A stretch of 64,000 bases of DNA from positions 20,509-84,508 of the forward strand of contig JAKBBK010000004.1 of the NCBI GenBank assembly GCA_021808525.1, in the 5' to 3' direction. The position numbers and the translations under genes were made by a program. Positions 27,031 through 35,115 of this stretch are shown here, in pieces. Each line of letters begins with the position of its first letter. Position 1 is the stretch's first letter. Source of the DNA: Pseudomonadota bacterium. Its GTDB lineage: Bacteria; Pseudomonadota; Gammaproteobacteria; Burkholderiales; Burkholderiaceae_C. Below the pieces are notes generated by a model. That model was given only the letters and a program-made list of their open reading frames with translations. It did not search any database and was not told where the DNA came from.

Positions 27031-28711
27031 CGCGGCGCCACAGGCGCAGCAACTCGTCGTTCTCGCCGGGGCGGTGGCCGCTCCACAGCACCTGTCCGTG
27101 CACCGGCCAGGGCAGATAGTCTCCCCGCGTGAGGGTGAGGACGTAGGGAGCTCGCCAGGACTGCGGCCATGCGCCCGGCACGAAGCGGGCGTCGCTCCAG
27201 TAGCCGAGCAGACCTTGCTGCGAAGGGTTGAGCCCGAGGGTCTGCACGCGCGGCGCATGGCCGGCTCCGTGCTCGTGCAACGCCAGCCGTACCTGTTCGC
27301 CCAGGCTGCGATAGCTGCTGGCATAGTCGAGCACGGGCAGCCACAGGGTGCCGACCAGCGCCCACACCAGGGTCACGCCGCCGGCCGACAGCACCATGCC
27401 CTTCCAGATCGGATGCCGGTGGCGCCCCGCGCGCCAGGCCGCCACGGCCGCCCAGGCCGCGGTGGCCAGCAGCGCCAGCAAGGTCGGCAGGGGTTGCAGC
27501 CGGGCATGGAAGCCCGGCGCAAGGCGCGCGATATTGGCCGCCGGATGCGCCGGCTCGCCCGTGAGCAGGGCGATCCACAGCAGCCAGACCACGAAGGCCA
27601 GCAGGCTGAAGAACATGAGGGCGAACCAGTCCAGCGCGGCCAGGCTGCCGCGACGCATCACCGGAAGCGCCAGCGAAGCCAGCACCGCCGCGGCGGGCAG
27701 TACCAGGAGCAGCGGCGCGCTGCCCGAACTGCTGAGGAAGGCCGAGAACAGGCAAAGCGTGCCCAGCGCCACGGGCGCCAGCACATGCCAGGCACCCAGC
27801 GAGGCGCGCCAGCGCCAGATGGCCCAGCCGGCCAGCGGCCAGGCCGGCCACAGGAACCAGGCCAGCACGCCCAGCAGATGCTGCGCCGAGCGCAGCGTGG
27901 GAAGCCGGGCCTCGGTGGCGCCGTGCAGGTGCCACAGCACGGCCGCGCAGGCCGCCCCGCAAAGCACAAGGGTCAGCGCGGCCGCCACGCGGCTGCCGCG
28001 CAGGGCCGGCGCGGGCAGCAGCGCCGCGCTGAGCAGCGCCGCGAACAGCGCCAGCCAGGGCGCGCCGCACAAGGCCAGCGCCAGCAGGCCCCCGGCCAGC
28101 GCCAGGCAGGCGCGCAGGCGGTGCCTGGGCAGCAGCGCCAGCCCGAGCAGCACGCTGCCGGCCCCGGCCAGCTGCACCAGGGCCGGCGTGGTCTCGTGGC
28201 CCCGCACCAGCAGGCCCAGGCAGGCCAGCAGGCTCAGCAAGGCGCCATCGGCCATGGCGCGCGCATAGTCCTTGCGGGCGATGGCTTCGCCGAAGGCCGG
28301 CTGCACGGGCTGGGCCTCGTCGCGCAGGGCCAACTGGTAGGCGGCATGCCACACCTCGGCCAGGCAGGCCGCCAGCAGGAGCATGAAGGGCAGACGTGTG
28401 GCCGTCGGCGCGCCGAACCAGCCGGCGAAGGCCTTCAGGGCCAGCGCGCCCAGCCAGTAGGCGATCCAGCCGCCGCCGACGGCATGGCCCCACAGGGTCG
28501 GCTGCAGCCAGCCCGAATGGCCCTGCGCGATCTGCCAGGCCACGCCGAAGGTCTGCCCGTCGCCGGTCCAGGGGTCACGGCCGAGATAGCCCGGAAGCAC
28601 GTAGGCCACGCACAGCAGCCAAAGCGGCCAGCGCGGCAGGCGCGCCACGCTTTCGCTGCTCACCACCGGGCGGGGCGCCGGCGCGCGCGAGGTTTCGGCG
28701 CGAGAGTTCAT
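27014..28711 (-). CDS. Polytopic membrane protein, ArnT/GT-C glycosyltransferase-like
   Basis: A 565-residue protein with about 12 hydrophobic helices and a C-terminal periplasmic domain of about 130 residues. Its first periplasmic loop begins LGRDPWTGDGQTFG, which resembles the acidic loop of GT-C enzymes that take sugars from undecaprenyl carriers, but I cannot point to a full family signature. No substrate can be assigned. ATG 28711 is preferred to a TTG at 28741 because the latter sits inside the terminator of rpmE2. It overlaps the MATE gene, so they may be co-transcribed. Confidence 0.65.
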   Translation of the reverse strand: MNSRAETSRAPAPRPVVSSESVARLPRWPLWLLCVAYVLPGYLGRDPWTGDGQTFGVAWQIAQGHSGWLQPTLWGHAVGGGWIAYWLGALALKAFAGWFGAPTATRLPFMLLLAACLAEVWHAAYQLALRDEAQPVQPAFGEAIARKDYARAMADGALLSLLACLGLLVRGHETTPALVQLAGAGSVLLGLALLPRHRLRACLALAGGLLALALCGAPWLALFAALLSAALLPAPALRGSRVAAALTLVLCGAACAAVLWHLHGATEARLPTLRSAQHLLGVLAWFLWPAWPLAGWAIWRWRASLGAWHVLAPVALGTLCLFSAFLSSSGSAPLLLVLPAAAVLASLALPVMRRGSLAALDWFALMFFSLLAFVVWLLWIALLTGEPAHPAANIARLAPGFHARLQPLPTLLALLATAAWAAVAAWRAGRHRHPIWKGMVLSAGGVTLVWALVGTLWLPVLDYASSYRSLGEQVRLALHEHGAGHAPRVQTLGLNPSQQGLLGYWSDARFVPGAWPQSWRAPYVLTLTRGDYLPWPVHGQVLWSGHRPGENDELLRLWRRDDTGR

Positions 28712-28737
28712 CGGGTCGGGCTGCGAGGGTCGATCGG

Positions 28738-28767
28738 CCAAACAAAACGGGCAGCCATGCTGCCCGT
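28738..28767 (-). terminator. Rho-independent terminator of rpmE2
   Basis: A perfect 9-bp stem (acgggcagc / gctgcccgt) with a 3-nt loop occupies 28747-28767. Read on the minus strand it is followed by TTTTGTTT. It starts about 50 nt after the rpmE2 stop. This is one of only two textbook intrinsic terminators in the window. Confidence 0.88.
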
Positions 28768-28814
28768 CGGATTCCCCAGGGGGACGGGCCGGCCAGGGCC
28801 GGTCCCGCGGTACC

Positions 28815-29084
28815 TCACTTCTTGGCGCCGGCCGACGCCGCGCGGGCGAACTTCTGGCGGAACTTGTCGACGCGACCGCCCAGCGAGTCGATGCTCTTCT
28901 GGGTGCCGGTGTAGAAGGGGTGCGACTCGGAGGAGGTGTCCAGCTTGAACAGCGGGAGCTCGCGGCCGTCGTCCATCTTCACGGTTTCGCGCGTGGTCGC
29001 CGTCGAGGGAATGACGAACTTGGTGCCGTTGGACAGGTCGACGAAGCACACGTCGCGGTATTCGGGGTGGATGCCAGGTTTCAT
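28815..29084 (-). CDS. rpmE2: 50S ribosomal protein L31, type B
   Basis: An 89-residue ribosomal protein. MKPGIHPEYRDVCFVDLSNG, then the SESHPFYTG core, identify L31. The CxxC zinc ligands of type A are missing, so this is the zinc-independent B form, which can replace the zinc form under zinc limitation in bacteria that have both. A GATAAT box at about 29236-29241 on the minus strand could be its promoter. It is followed by an intrinsic terminator and sits 172 nt from the end of rho. Confidence 0.96.
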   Translation of the reverse strand: MKPGIHPEYRDVCFVDLSNGTKFVIPSTATTRETVKMDDGRELPLFKLDTSSESHPFYTGTQKSIDSLGGRVDKFRQKFARAASAGAKK

Positions 29085-29256
29085 GGTGGATTTCCGGAAA
29101 ATGCGGCCAGCCGCAGCGCAACCGTACCTTGTTGCCGCCCTTGTCGAGGAATCCTCGCAAGCCCTCGCGCCTTGACGCGCGGACCTGACGGACTCGGGGC
29201 GGGGCGGTCGCTGTACTTAGCCAAAGACGCACATTATCGCACGAACGGGCGCGAAC

Positions 29257-30519
29257 TCAGCCCCCCCGACGCATCAGATCGAAGAACTCCGAGTTGCTCT
29301 TGGTCTGCTTCATCTTCTCCAGCAGGAACTCCATCGCCTCGATCTCGTCCATGGGATAGAGCAGCTTGCGCAGGATCCATGCCTTTTGCAGGATGTCGGA
29401 CTTGAGCAGCAGTTCCTCGCGCCGGGTTCCCGAGCGGTTGAGCAGGATCGCGGGGTACACGCGCTTTTCCGCCAGGCGCCGGTCCAGGTGGATCTCCATG
29501 TTCCCGGTACCCTTGAATTCCTCGTAGATCACCTCGTCCATGCGGCTGCCGGTGTCGGTCAGCGCGGTGCCGATGATGGTCAGCGAGCCCCCTTCCTCGA
29601 TATTGCGGGCGGCGCCGAAAAAGCGCTTCGGGCGCTGCAGCGCATTGGCGTCGACGCCCCCGGTGAGCACCTTGCCCGAGGCCGGCACCACGGTGTTGTA
29701 GGCACGCGCCAGCCGGGTGATCGAGTCGAGCAGGATGACCACGTCCTTTTTCAGTTCGACCAGACGCTTGGCCTTCTCGATGACCATCTCGGCCACCTGC
29801 ACGTGGCGCAGCGCCGGTTCGTCGAAGGTGGAACTGACCACCTCGCCCTTCACGGAACGTTGCATTTCCGTGACTTCCTCCGGGCGCTCGTCGATCAGCA
29901 GAACGATCAGCACGACTTCGGGGTGGTTGGCCGTGATCGCGTGGGCGATCGACTGCAACATCACGGTCTTGCCGCTCTTGGGCGGTGCCACCAGCAGGCC
30001 GCGCTGCCCCTTTCCGATGGGGGCGATCATGTCGATCACGCGGCCGATGATGTTTTCCTCGGCGCGGATGTCCCGTTCGAGTTTCAGGTGCTCCGTCGGA
30101 AACAACGGAGTCAGGTTCTCGAACATGATCTTGTTCTTGTTCTGCTCCGGTGTCACGCCGTTCACGCGGTCCACCTTCACCAGCGCGAAATAGCGCTCGC
30201 CGTCCTTGGGCACGCGCACCTCGCCCTCGATCGAGTCTCCCGTGTGCAGGTTGAAGCGGCGGATCTGGCTGGGCGAGATGTAGATGTCGTCCGGCGAACC
30301 CAGGTAATTCGATTCCGGGGCGCGCAGGAAGCCGAAACCGTCGGGCAGCACTTCCATCACGCCATCGCCGAACACCTGCTCGCCGGTGCGCGCCCGGCGC
30401 TTGAGAATCGCGAACATCAATTCCTGCTTGCGCAGGCGGCTGGCGTTTTCGATCTCCAGGGCGGTTGCCATCTCGAGCAACTGGGAGACGTGCATCGCTT
30501 TGAGTTCGGACAGGTGCAT
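29257..30519 (-). CDS. rho: Transcription termination factor Rho
   Basis: A 420-residue hexameric RNA helicase that ends untranslated transcripts. It has the N-terminal helix bundle ([18 protein letters not shown]), the CSD-like primary RNA site ([25 protein letters not shown]), the ATPase domain with P-loop APPKSGKT, Walker [11 protein letters not shown], and the secondary site [20 protein letters not shown]. Length is normal. It lies about 420 nt downstream of trxA on the same strand, a conserved trxA-rho order. The long leader may serve autoregulation. Confidence 0.98.
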   Translation of the reverse strand: MHLSELKAMHVSQLLEMATALEIENASRLRKQELMFAILKRRARTGEQVFGDGVMEVLPDGFGFLRAPESNYLGSPDDIYISPSQIRRFNLHTGDSIEGEVRVPKDGERYFALVKVDRVNGVTPEQNKNKIMFENLTPLFPTEHLKLERDIRAEENIIGRVIDMIAPIGKGQRGLLVAPPKSGKTVMLQSIAHAITANHPEVVLIVLLIDERPEEVTEMQRSVKGEVVSSTFDEPALRHVQVAEMVIEKAKRLVELKKDVVILLDSITRLARAYNTVVPASGKVLTGGVDANALQRPKRFFGAARNIEEGGSLTIIGTALTDTGSRMDEVIYEEFKGTGNMEIHLDRRLAEKRVYPAILLNRSGTRREELLLKSDILQKAWILRKLLYPMDEIEAMEFLLEKMKQTKSNSEFFDLMRRGG

Positions 30520-30937
30520 GGCAGGGGTGGGCGGGGAAATGGCGATGGAAAGCGGCGACAGGGACCGGGTGCGCGAGCGGGAATCGGCTGCGGGTTCCGG
30601 GGATCGCGCTGCGCGGCCTGAGGGGCGCGACCTGCGGATCCGGGAGGGACTGGCTATCGGGGAAAGGGAGGCTGCGGCTTGCGGGCCGCACGCAAAGCGG
30701 AGGTTGTTCGCTTCGGGTGCACCGCCGGTTCGTGCGCCATGTCGTGCATGGGCAGCCTTGCCGGCGTCTTCGGGATTGTGGGGCTCCGGCCCGCGCCTGG
30801 CGGGTCGCGCGTTGCGAGGCCGGGGTACCCGCCCGCATCGGCGGGGGGGCTGCGGCTGCTACGCCGCGGCCGTTACGGGTCCGTGGCCGCGGACCCGGTC
30901 GGGTCGAAACCCGCCGGCGTCCGCGTCTTGCTCGGAA
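30520..30937 (-). other. trxA-rho intergenic region and rho leader (418 bp)
   Basis: No gene is supported here on either strand; the frames that cross it lack coding signals. The only clear structure is a hairpin at 30876-30897: a perfect 8-bp stem (cgggtccg / cggacccg) with a 6-nt loop and no U-run. It may stabilise the trxA 3' end or be part of the rho leader. Rho genes often carry long leaders used for autoregulated termination, and this region would fit, but no promoter or leader peptide can be assigned. Confidence 0.5.
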
Positions 30938-31264
30938 TTATATATTCGCGTCGAGGAAGGAGGTCAGCTGCGACTTGGACAGCGCGCCCACCTTGGTCGC
31001 GGCCACCTCGCCGCCCTTGAACAGCATCAGGGTGGGAATGCCGCGAATGCCGTACTTGGCCGGCACGTTGCGGTTTTCGTCGACGTTGACCTTCATGATC
31101 TGGAGCCGGCCCTGGTATTCACCGGCGATTTCGTCCAGGATCGGCGCCACCATGCGGCAGGGGCCGCACCATTCCGCCCAGTAGTCGATGAGCACGGGGG
31201 TCGACGACTTCAGCACGTCCTGCTCGAAGGACGCATCGGTGGTGTGTTTGATCAGGTCGCTCAT
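30938..31264 (-). CDS. trxA: Thioredoxin 1
   Basis: A 108-residue cytoplasmic disulfide reductase with the classic active site WCGPC (Cys33, Cys36), the cis-proline loop [14 protein letters not shown] and a C-terminal helix ending FLDANI. ATG 31264 is the only sensible start; the frame continues upstream through the SRP RNA and dnaX antisense without meaning. It lies about 60 nt downstream of ffs on the same strand. Confidence 0.98.
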   Translation of the reverse strand: MSDLIKHTTDASFEQDVLKSSTPVLIDYWAEWCGPCRMVAPILDEIAGEYQGRLQIMKVNVDENRNVPAKYGIRGIPTLMLFKGGEVAATKVGALSKSQLTSFLDANI

Positions 31265-31326
31265 GAAAGTTCCAGGTCTCGCCACGATTCCGTCCGCTAC
31301 GGCGCGACGAAACTCGGCAATGGGGT

Positions 31327-31422
31327 GACGAGCCGTACCCCCGGCACTTGCGGGAAACGGCTGTGGCTGCTCCGTTCCCGGCCTGACCAGGTTCACCGCG
31401 CCGCAATGCGGGGCGGCCCGTC
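31327..31422 (-). ncRNA. ffs: Signal recognition particle RNA (4.5S, small type)
   Basis: On the minus strand the core CCTGGTCAGG, then CCG-GGAA-CGG (the GGAA tetraloop), then AGCAGCCACAG is the Ffh-binding helix 8 of bacterial SRP RNA. The ends pair: gacgggccg at the 5' end with cggctcgtc at the 3' end (nine pairs, one G-U), and ccccgcattgcg with a partner near cgcaagtgccgggg. This gives an RNA of about 96-105 nt. A TACAAT box ends 7 nt before the predicted 5' end. A location next to dnaX is typical for betaproteobacteria. Boundaries are estimated to within a few bases. Confidence 0.9.
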
Positions 31423-31429
31423 GGGGTCT

Positions 31430-31476
31430 ATTGTAAGCACGACCCGCGGCTGCGTGCCGCGGGGGCCCCTTACAAT
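31430..31476. promoter_or_regulatory. Divergent ffs/dnaX promoter dyad
   Basis: ATTGTAAG at 31430-31437 and CTTACAAT at 31469-31476 form an 8-bp inverted repeat, so a TACAAT -10 box points outward on each strand: toward ffs on the minus strand and toward dnaX on the plus strand. Between them an inner 8-bp inverted repeat, cccgcggc (31443-31450) and gccgcggg (31456-31463), has exactly the same centre, base 31453. The ffs box gives a start near 31423, matching the RNA's 5' end. The dnaX box gives a start near 31483, one base before its ATG. No consensus -35 is visible. Confidence 0.6.
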
Positions 31477-31483
31477 CCCTCCC

Positions 31484-33313
31484 ATGTCGAGTACCGTGCT
31501 GGCGCGCAAATGGCGCCCCAAGACCTTCGCCACCCTGGTCGGGCAGGATCATGTGGTGCGTGCGCTCACCCATGCGCTGCAGCGCCGGCGACTGCACCAC
31601 GCCTATCTGTTCACCGGCACCCGCGGCGTGGGCAAGACCACGATCGCGCGCATCCTGGCGAAGTCGCTCAACTGCACCGGGGCCGACGGGCAGGGCGACA
31701 TCACCGCCGAGCCCTGCGGCCGATGCCCCTCCTGCGTGGAGATCGACGCCGGGCGCTTCGTCGACTACATCGAACTGGACGCCGCCTCCAACCGCGGCGT
31801 GGACGACATGACCCGCCTGCTCGAGCAGGCCGTCTACAAGCCCACGGCGGGCCGCTTCAAGGTCTACATGATCGACGAAGTGCACATGCTGTCCAACCAC
31901 GCCTTCAACGCCATGCTGAAGACGCTCGAGGAGCCTCCGCAGCAGGTGATGTTCGTGCTGGCCACCACCGACCCGCAGAAGGTGCCCGTGACGGTGCTCA
32001 GCCGCTGCCTGCAGTTCGCGCTCAAGTCGGTGCCTCCGGCGGCCGTGGCGCAACACCTGCAGCAGGTGCTGCGGGCGGAGGGCGTGGAGTTCGAGGCCCC
32101 CGCGCTGCAGGCGCTGGGCCGCGCGGCCCGCGGTTCGATGCGCGATGCGCTGTCCCTGGCCGACCAGGCCATCGCCTTCGACGCCGGGCGCGTCAGCGCG
32201 GACGGCGTGCGCCAGATGCTGGGCGCGGTCGATTCCGGCTATCTGTTCGATCTGCTGCGCGCGCTGGCTCGTGCCGACGCGCAGGCGCTGCTCGGTCTCG
32301 CGGAGACCATGGACCAGCGCTCGCTGTCGCTGCCGCAGGCGCTGGAAGACCTGGCAGCCTTGCTGCAACGCCTGGCCGTGCTGCAGGTGCTGCCGCAGAG
32401 CCTGGACGAGAACGACCCCGACGCGGCCGCCTTGCGCGAGCTCGCCGCCGCGCTGCCGCCGGAGAGCCTGCAACTGGCCTACAGCATGGTCCTGCAGGGA
32501 CGCGGCGAACTGGCCCTGGCGCCCGACCCGCTGTGCGGCTTCAGCATGGTGATGCTGCGCCTGCTGTCCTTCGTGCCCCTGGCCACCGCCTCGGCCGCGC
32601 GCGGTCTGGATGCGATGGAGCGCCACTCCGCGCGCGCGGACGGCGGCGAAGCCCTGCCGCGCCCGGCCCCATCCGCAGCAGTTCCATCCGCGCCGGTTCC
32701 ATCCGCGCCGGTTCCATCGGCGCCCGTTTCATCGGCGCCCGTTTCATCGGCGCCAGTCCTCCAGGCAGGGCGTTCGGCGCCGGGCGAGGATGCTCCCGGG
32801 CGAAGGGCAGGGCCCGCTGCGGGCACGACGGACGAAGCCGGCGTCGAGCCGGAGCCCGAGCCCGAGCCTGCGCCTCGACCCGCGCCAGGCTCCGAATCCC
32901 CGGTCGCCGCGGGCCCGCGGGGCGGCCAGGACCCATGCGAGCTCGGGGACTGGCCGGAGCTGGCTCGCGAGCTGCCGCTGGTGGCCCTGGCGCGCAGCCT
33001 GGCCTTGCAAAGCGAATGGGTCGGGGTCCGCGAAGGCGCATGGGTGCTGCGCGTGCCCAGCGAGCAATACACCCGTGCCGGTGCCCTGGAGCGCGTGCAG
33101 GCGGCGCTGTCCGAGCGTCTCGGACGCGAGCTCGTGCTGCGCGTGGAAGTGGGTGCGGTGCGCGACACCGCCCAGCTGCGTGCTGCGGCCGTTCGCGCGC
33201 AGCGCCAGCAGGAAGCCGAGCAGACCATCGCGGCCGATCCGCTGGTGCGCCAGCTGGTCGATGAACTGGGCGCGCAGATCGTGCCCGGCTCGGTGCGCCC
33301 GTTGGACGCCTGA
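31484..33313 (+). CDS. dnaX: DNA polymerase III subunit tau
   Basis: A 609-residue clamp-loader ATPase that joins polymerase, clamp loader and DnaB. Walker A is GTRGVGKTT from residue 45, the zinc cysteines are in CGRCPSC, Walker B is MIDEVHML and the SRC motif is VLSRCLQF. Domain III ends near residue 385. A disordered linker follows, with six 5-residue repeats (P/S-S-A-P-V) and an EPEPEPEP run, then a domain V-like end ([17 protein letters not shown]). No A-rich slippery site for a gamma frameshift is visible. The ATG directly follows a -10 box. Confidence 0.96.
   Translation: MSSTVLARKWRPKTFATLVGQDHVVRALTHALQRRRLHHAYLFTGTRGVGKTTIARILAKSLNCTGADGQGDITAEPCGRCPSCVEIDAGRFVDYIELDAASNRGVDDMTRLLEQAVYKPTAGRFKVYMIDEVHMLSNHAFNAMLKTLEEPPQQVMFVLATTDPQKVPVTVLSRCLQFALKSVPPAAVAQHLQQVLRAEGVEFEAPALQALGRAARGSMRDALSLADQAIAFDAGRVSADGVRQMLGAVDSGYLFDLLRALARADAQALLGLAETMDQRSLSLPQALEDLAALLQRLAVLQVLPQSLDENDPDAAALRELAAALPPESLQLAYSMVLQGRGELALAPDPLCGFSMVMLRLLSFVPLATASAARGLDAMERHSARADGGEALPRPAPSAAVPSAPVPSAPVPSAPVSSAPVSSAPVLQAGRSAPGEDAPGRRAGPAAGTTDEAGVEPEPEPEPAPRPAPGSESPVAAGPRGGQDPCELGDWPELARELPLVALARSLALQSEWVGVREGAWVLRVPSEQYTRAGALERVQAALSERLGRELVLRVEVGAVRDTAQLRAAAVRAQRQQEAEQTIAADPLVRQLVDELGAQIVPGSVRPLDA
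32669..32758 (+). repeat. Six 15-bp in-frame tandem repeats inside dnaX
   Basis: Six copies of a 15-bp unit (type ccatccgcgccggtt) follow one another without gaps at 32669, 32684, 32699, 32714, 32729 and 32744. They encode [25 protein letters not shown] and SSAPV in the linker between the ATPase core and the polymerase-binding end of tau. Copies 2 and 3 are identical, which points to recent duplication by slippage. Confidence 0.93.
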
Positions 33314-33324
33314 TGCACATGGCG

Positions 33325-33346
33325 CCGCCCCGGCACGCCGGGGCGG
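33325..33346 (+). terminator. Strong GC hairpin after dnaX
   Basis: A perfect 10-bp inverted repeat (ccgccccggc / gccggggcgg) with a 2-nt spacer lies 12 nt after the dnaX stop and about 50 nt before ybaB. It is followed by only a short TATTT, so it is a weak terminator at best; it could equally reduce read-through or protect the 3' end, allowing different dnaX and ybaB-recR levels. Confidence 0.45.
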
Positions 33347-33397
33347 TATTTCGCGGCGCCCGGCGCCGCATGGAACATTCACCACGCAGGAGCTTTC

Positions 33398-33727
33398 ATG
33401 TTCAACAAGGGACAACTGTCGGGCCTCATGAAGCAGGCCCAGGCCATGCAGGACAACATCAAGCGGGTGCAGGAGGAACTCGGGCGCATCGAGGTCGAGG
33501 GCCAGTCCGGCGCCGGGCTGGTGAAGGTGCTGATGAGCTGCAAGCACGAGGTGCGCAGGGTCAGCATCGACCCCAGCCTGCTCGGCGAGGACCGGGACAT
33601 GCTGGAGGACCTCGTGGCCGCCGCCTTCAATGACGGCCTGCGCCGTGCCGAGGCCACCGCGCAGGAGAAAATGGCCGCGGCGACCGCGGGCATGCCGCTG
33701 CCCCCCGGCATGAAGTTGCCGTTCTGA
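33398..33727 (+). CDS. YbaB/EbfC family nucleoid-associated protein
   Basis: A 109-residue dimeric DNA-binding protein of the YbaB/EbfC family ([21 protein letters not shown], then [12 protein letters not shown] and [16 protein letters not shown]). A good AGGAG site precedes the ATG. It sits between dnaX and recR, the order conserved in many bacteria, where it is thought to assist recombination or nucleoid structure. The C-terminal [11 protein letters not shown] tail is typical. Confidence 0.96.
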   Translation: MFNKGQLSGLMKQAQAMQDNIKRVQEELGRIEVEGQSGAGLVKVLMSCKHEVRRVSIDPSLLGEDRDMLEDLVAAAFNDGLRRAEATAQEKMAAATAGMPLPPGMKLPF

Positions 33728-33752
33728 GCCCCCTTCGAGCCCGGAGAGTCTG

Positions 33753-34367
33753 GTGAACCACCCGCAGGCCCCCACGCGCGTGCCGGCGTTGGACGCGCTG
33801 GTCGACGCGCTGCGCGCATTGCCCGGGGTCGGCCCGAAGACGGCCGCGCGCATGGCCTACCACCTCTTGCAGCATGACCGCGAGGCGGCCGAGGCCTTGC
33901 AGCTGTCGCTGCAACGCGCGCTGCAGGCCATCCGTCGCTGCGGTCTGTGCAACACCTACACCGAGTCGGATCTCTGCAGCACCTGTTCCGACACCCGGCG
34001 TGATCGGCGCCTGCTGTGCATCGTCGAGACCCCGGCCGACCAGGCGGCGGTGGAGCAGTCGATGGGCTACCGCGGCCTGTATTTCGTGCTGATGGGCCGG
34101 CTCAGTCCGCTGGACGGCATGGGGCCGAAGGACATCGGGCTGGATCGCCTGGTCGAACGCCTGCGCGCGGATACGGTGGAGGAGATCATCCTGGCCACCA
34201 ATTTCACCAACGAAGGCGAGGCCACGGCCCATGTGATCGCCGAGACGCTGCGACCGCTGGACCTGCGCATCACCCGCCTGGCGCGCGGCGTGCCCTCCGG
34301 GGCCGAGCTCGAGTATGTCGATCTCGGCACCATCGCGCGCGCGCTGGTCGATCGCCGTGGGGCCTGA
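33753..34367 (+). CDS. recR: Recombination mediator RecR
   Basis: A 204-residue protein of the RecFOR pathway that helps load RecA at gaps. It has the helix-hairpin-helix [20 protein letters not shown], a C4 zinc finger ([16 protein letters not shown]), and a Toprim domain ([20 protein letters not shown]). The GTG start at 33753 has GGAGAG upstream and gives the canonical N-terminus. It is the third gene after dnaX-ybaB. The stop is directly followed by a TTG that opens the next frame. Confidence 0.97.
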   Translation: MNHPQAPTRVPALDALVDALRALPGVGPKTAARMAYHLLQHDREAAEALQLSLQRALQAIRRCGLCNTYTESDLCSTCSDTRRDRRLLCIVETPADQAAVEQSMGYRGLYFVLMGRLSPLDGMGPKDIGLDRLVERLRADTVEEIILATNFTNEGEATAHVIAETLRPLDLRITRLARGVPSGAELEYVDLGTIARALVDRRGA

Positions 34368-35057
34368 TTGAACCCTTCCCGGGCCGGCTTCGCGCCGGAT
34401 GCGCCGGTGCCGCGCCCCAGCCACGGCGCCTTGCCCGCGCTGTACCTGATCACACCCCAGCCCGAAGGCGGGGATGCCGCATTCCTGCGCGCCCTGCGCG
34501 CGAGCCTGGCGGCGCAGGCACCTGGTTCGCTGCTGGTGCAGTTCCGGGCCCACGGCCTGGAGCCCGGCCATTGGCATGCGCTGGCCGGGCAGGTGCTGCG
34601 TTGCTGCGCCGCGCGGGGCGCGCCCCTGCTGCTCGGAGCCGGGGGGCTGGCGGAAGCGGCTCCGGCAGGGCTGCTGCGCAGCTTGCGCGAGCTCGGCGCC
34701 CAGGGCCTGCACCTGCCCTCGCGCATGCTGGATCAGCCGGCCTGGCGCGAGGCCTGCGGCGACGTCGCGCGGGAGATCCTGCTGGCGGCTTCCTGCCACG
34801 ACGCGGCGCAGCTGGACGCGGCGGCCCGGCTCGGCGCGGCGCTGGCCACGGTCTCGCCGGTGCTGCCGACGGCCAGCCACCCCGGAGCGCCCGGCCTGGG
34901 GTGGGAGGGGTTGCGCGACTCGTGCCTGCGGGCGCGCCTGCCGGTGTATGCGCTGGGGGGCCTGGAGCCGGGACATCTGCCGCTGGCGCGCGCGGCCGGC
35001 GCCGTGGGCGTCGCGGCGATTCGCGGCCTCTGGCGGGGTGGATCCCGGGAGCCGTGA
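34368..35057 (+). CDS. ThiE-like TIM-barrel protein (thiamine monophosphate synthase domain)
   Basis: A 229-residue protein with the pattern of the TMP-synthase/TENI domain: PALYLITP at the start, LVQFRAHGL, LGAQGLHLPSRML, ASCHDAAQLDAAARLGAALATVSPVLPTASHP and VYALGGLEPGHL. Related domains are often fused behind a MutT-type Nudix domain in proteobacteria; here the Nudix half is absent. It may be a divergent ThiE or a remnant with another role. The start is unsure: TTG at 34368 abuts the recR stop, with GTG 34407 as the alternative. Confidence 0.7.
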   Translation: MNPSRAGFAPDAPVPRPSHGALPALYLITPQPEGGDAAFLRALRASLAAQAPGSLLVQFRAHGLEPGHWHALAGQVLRCCAARGAPLLLGAGGLAEAAPAGLLRSLRELGAQGLHLPSRMLDQPAWREACGDVAREILLAASCHDAAQLDAAARLGAALATVSPVLPTASHPGAPGLGWEGLRDSCLRARLPVYALGGLEPGHLPLARAAGAVGVAAIRGLWRGGSREP

Positions 35058-35115
35058 AGTCCCGCGTGGGCAGGGTAATATCCGAGCATTCGCATCTACG
35101 CAAATAAATGCAGCC

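Noticed and set aside
28712-28741. TTG start that would lengthen the glycosyltransferase-like protein by ten residues
   Set aside because: The codon is inside the U-run of the rpmE2 terminator, so a transcript starting downstream would not include it.
31484-33313. Programmed frameshift in dnaX to make gamma
   Set aside because: No run of A residues or other slippery heptamer with a downstream stem is visible in the region after domain III.
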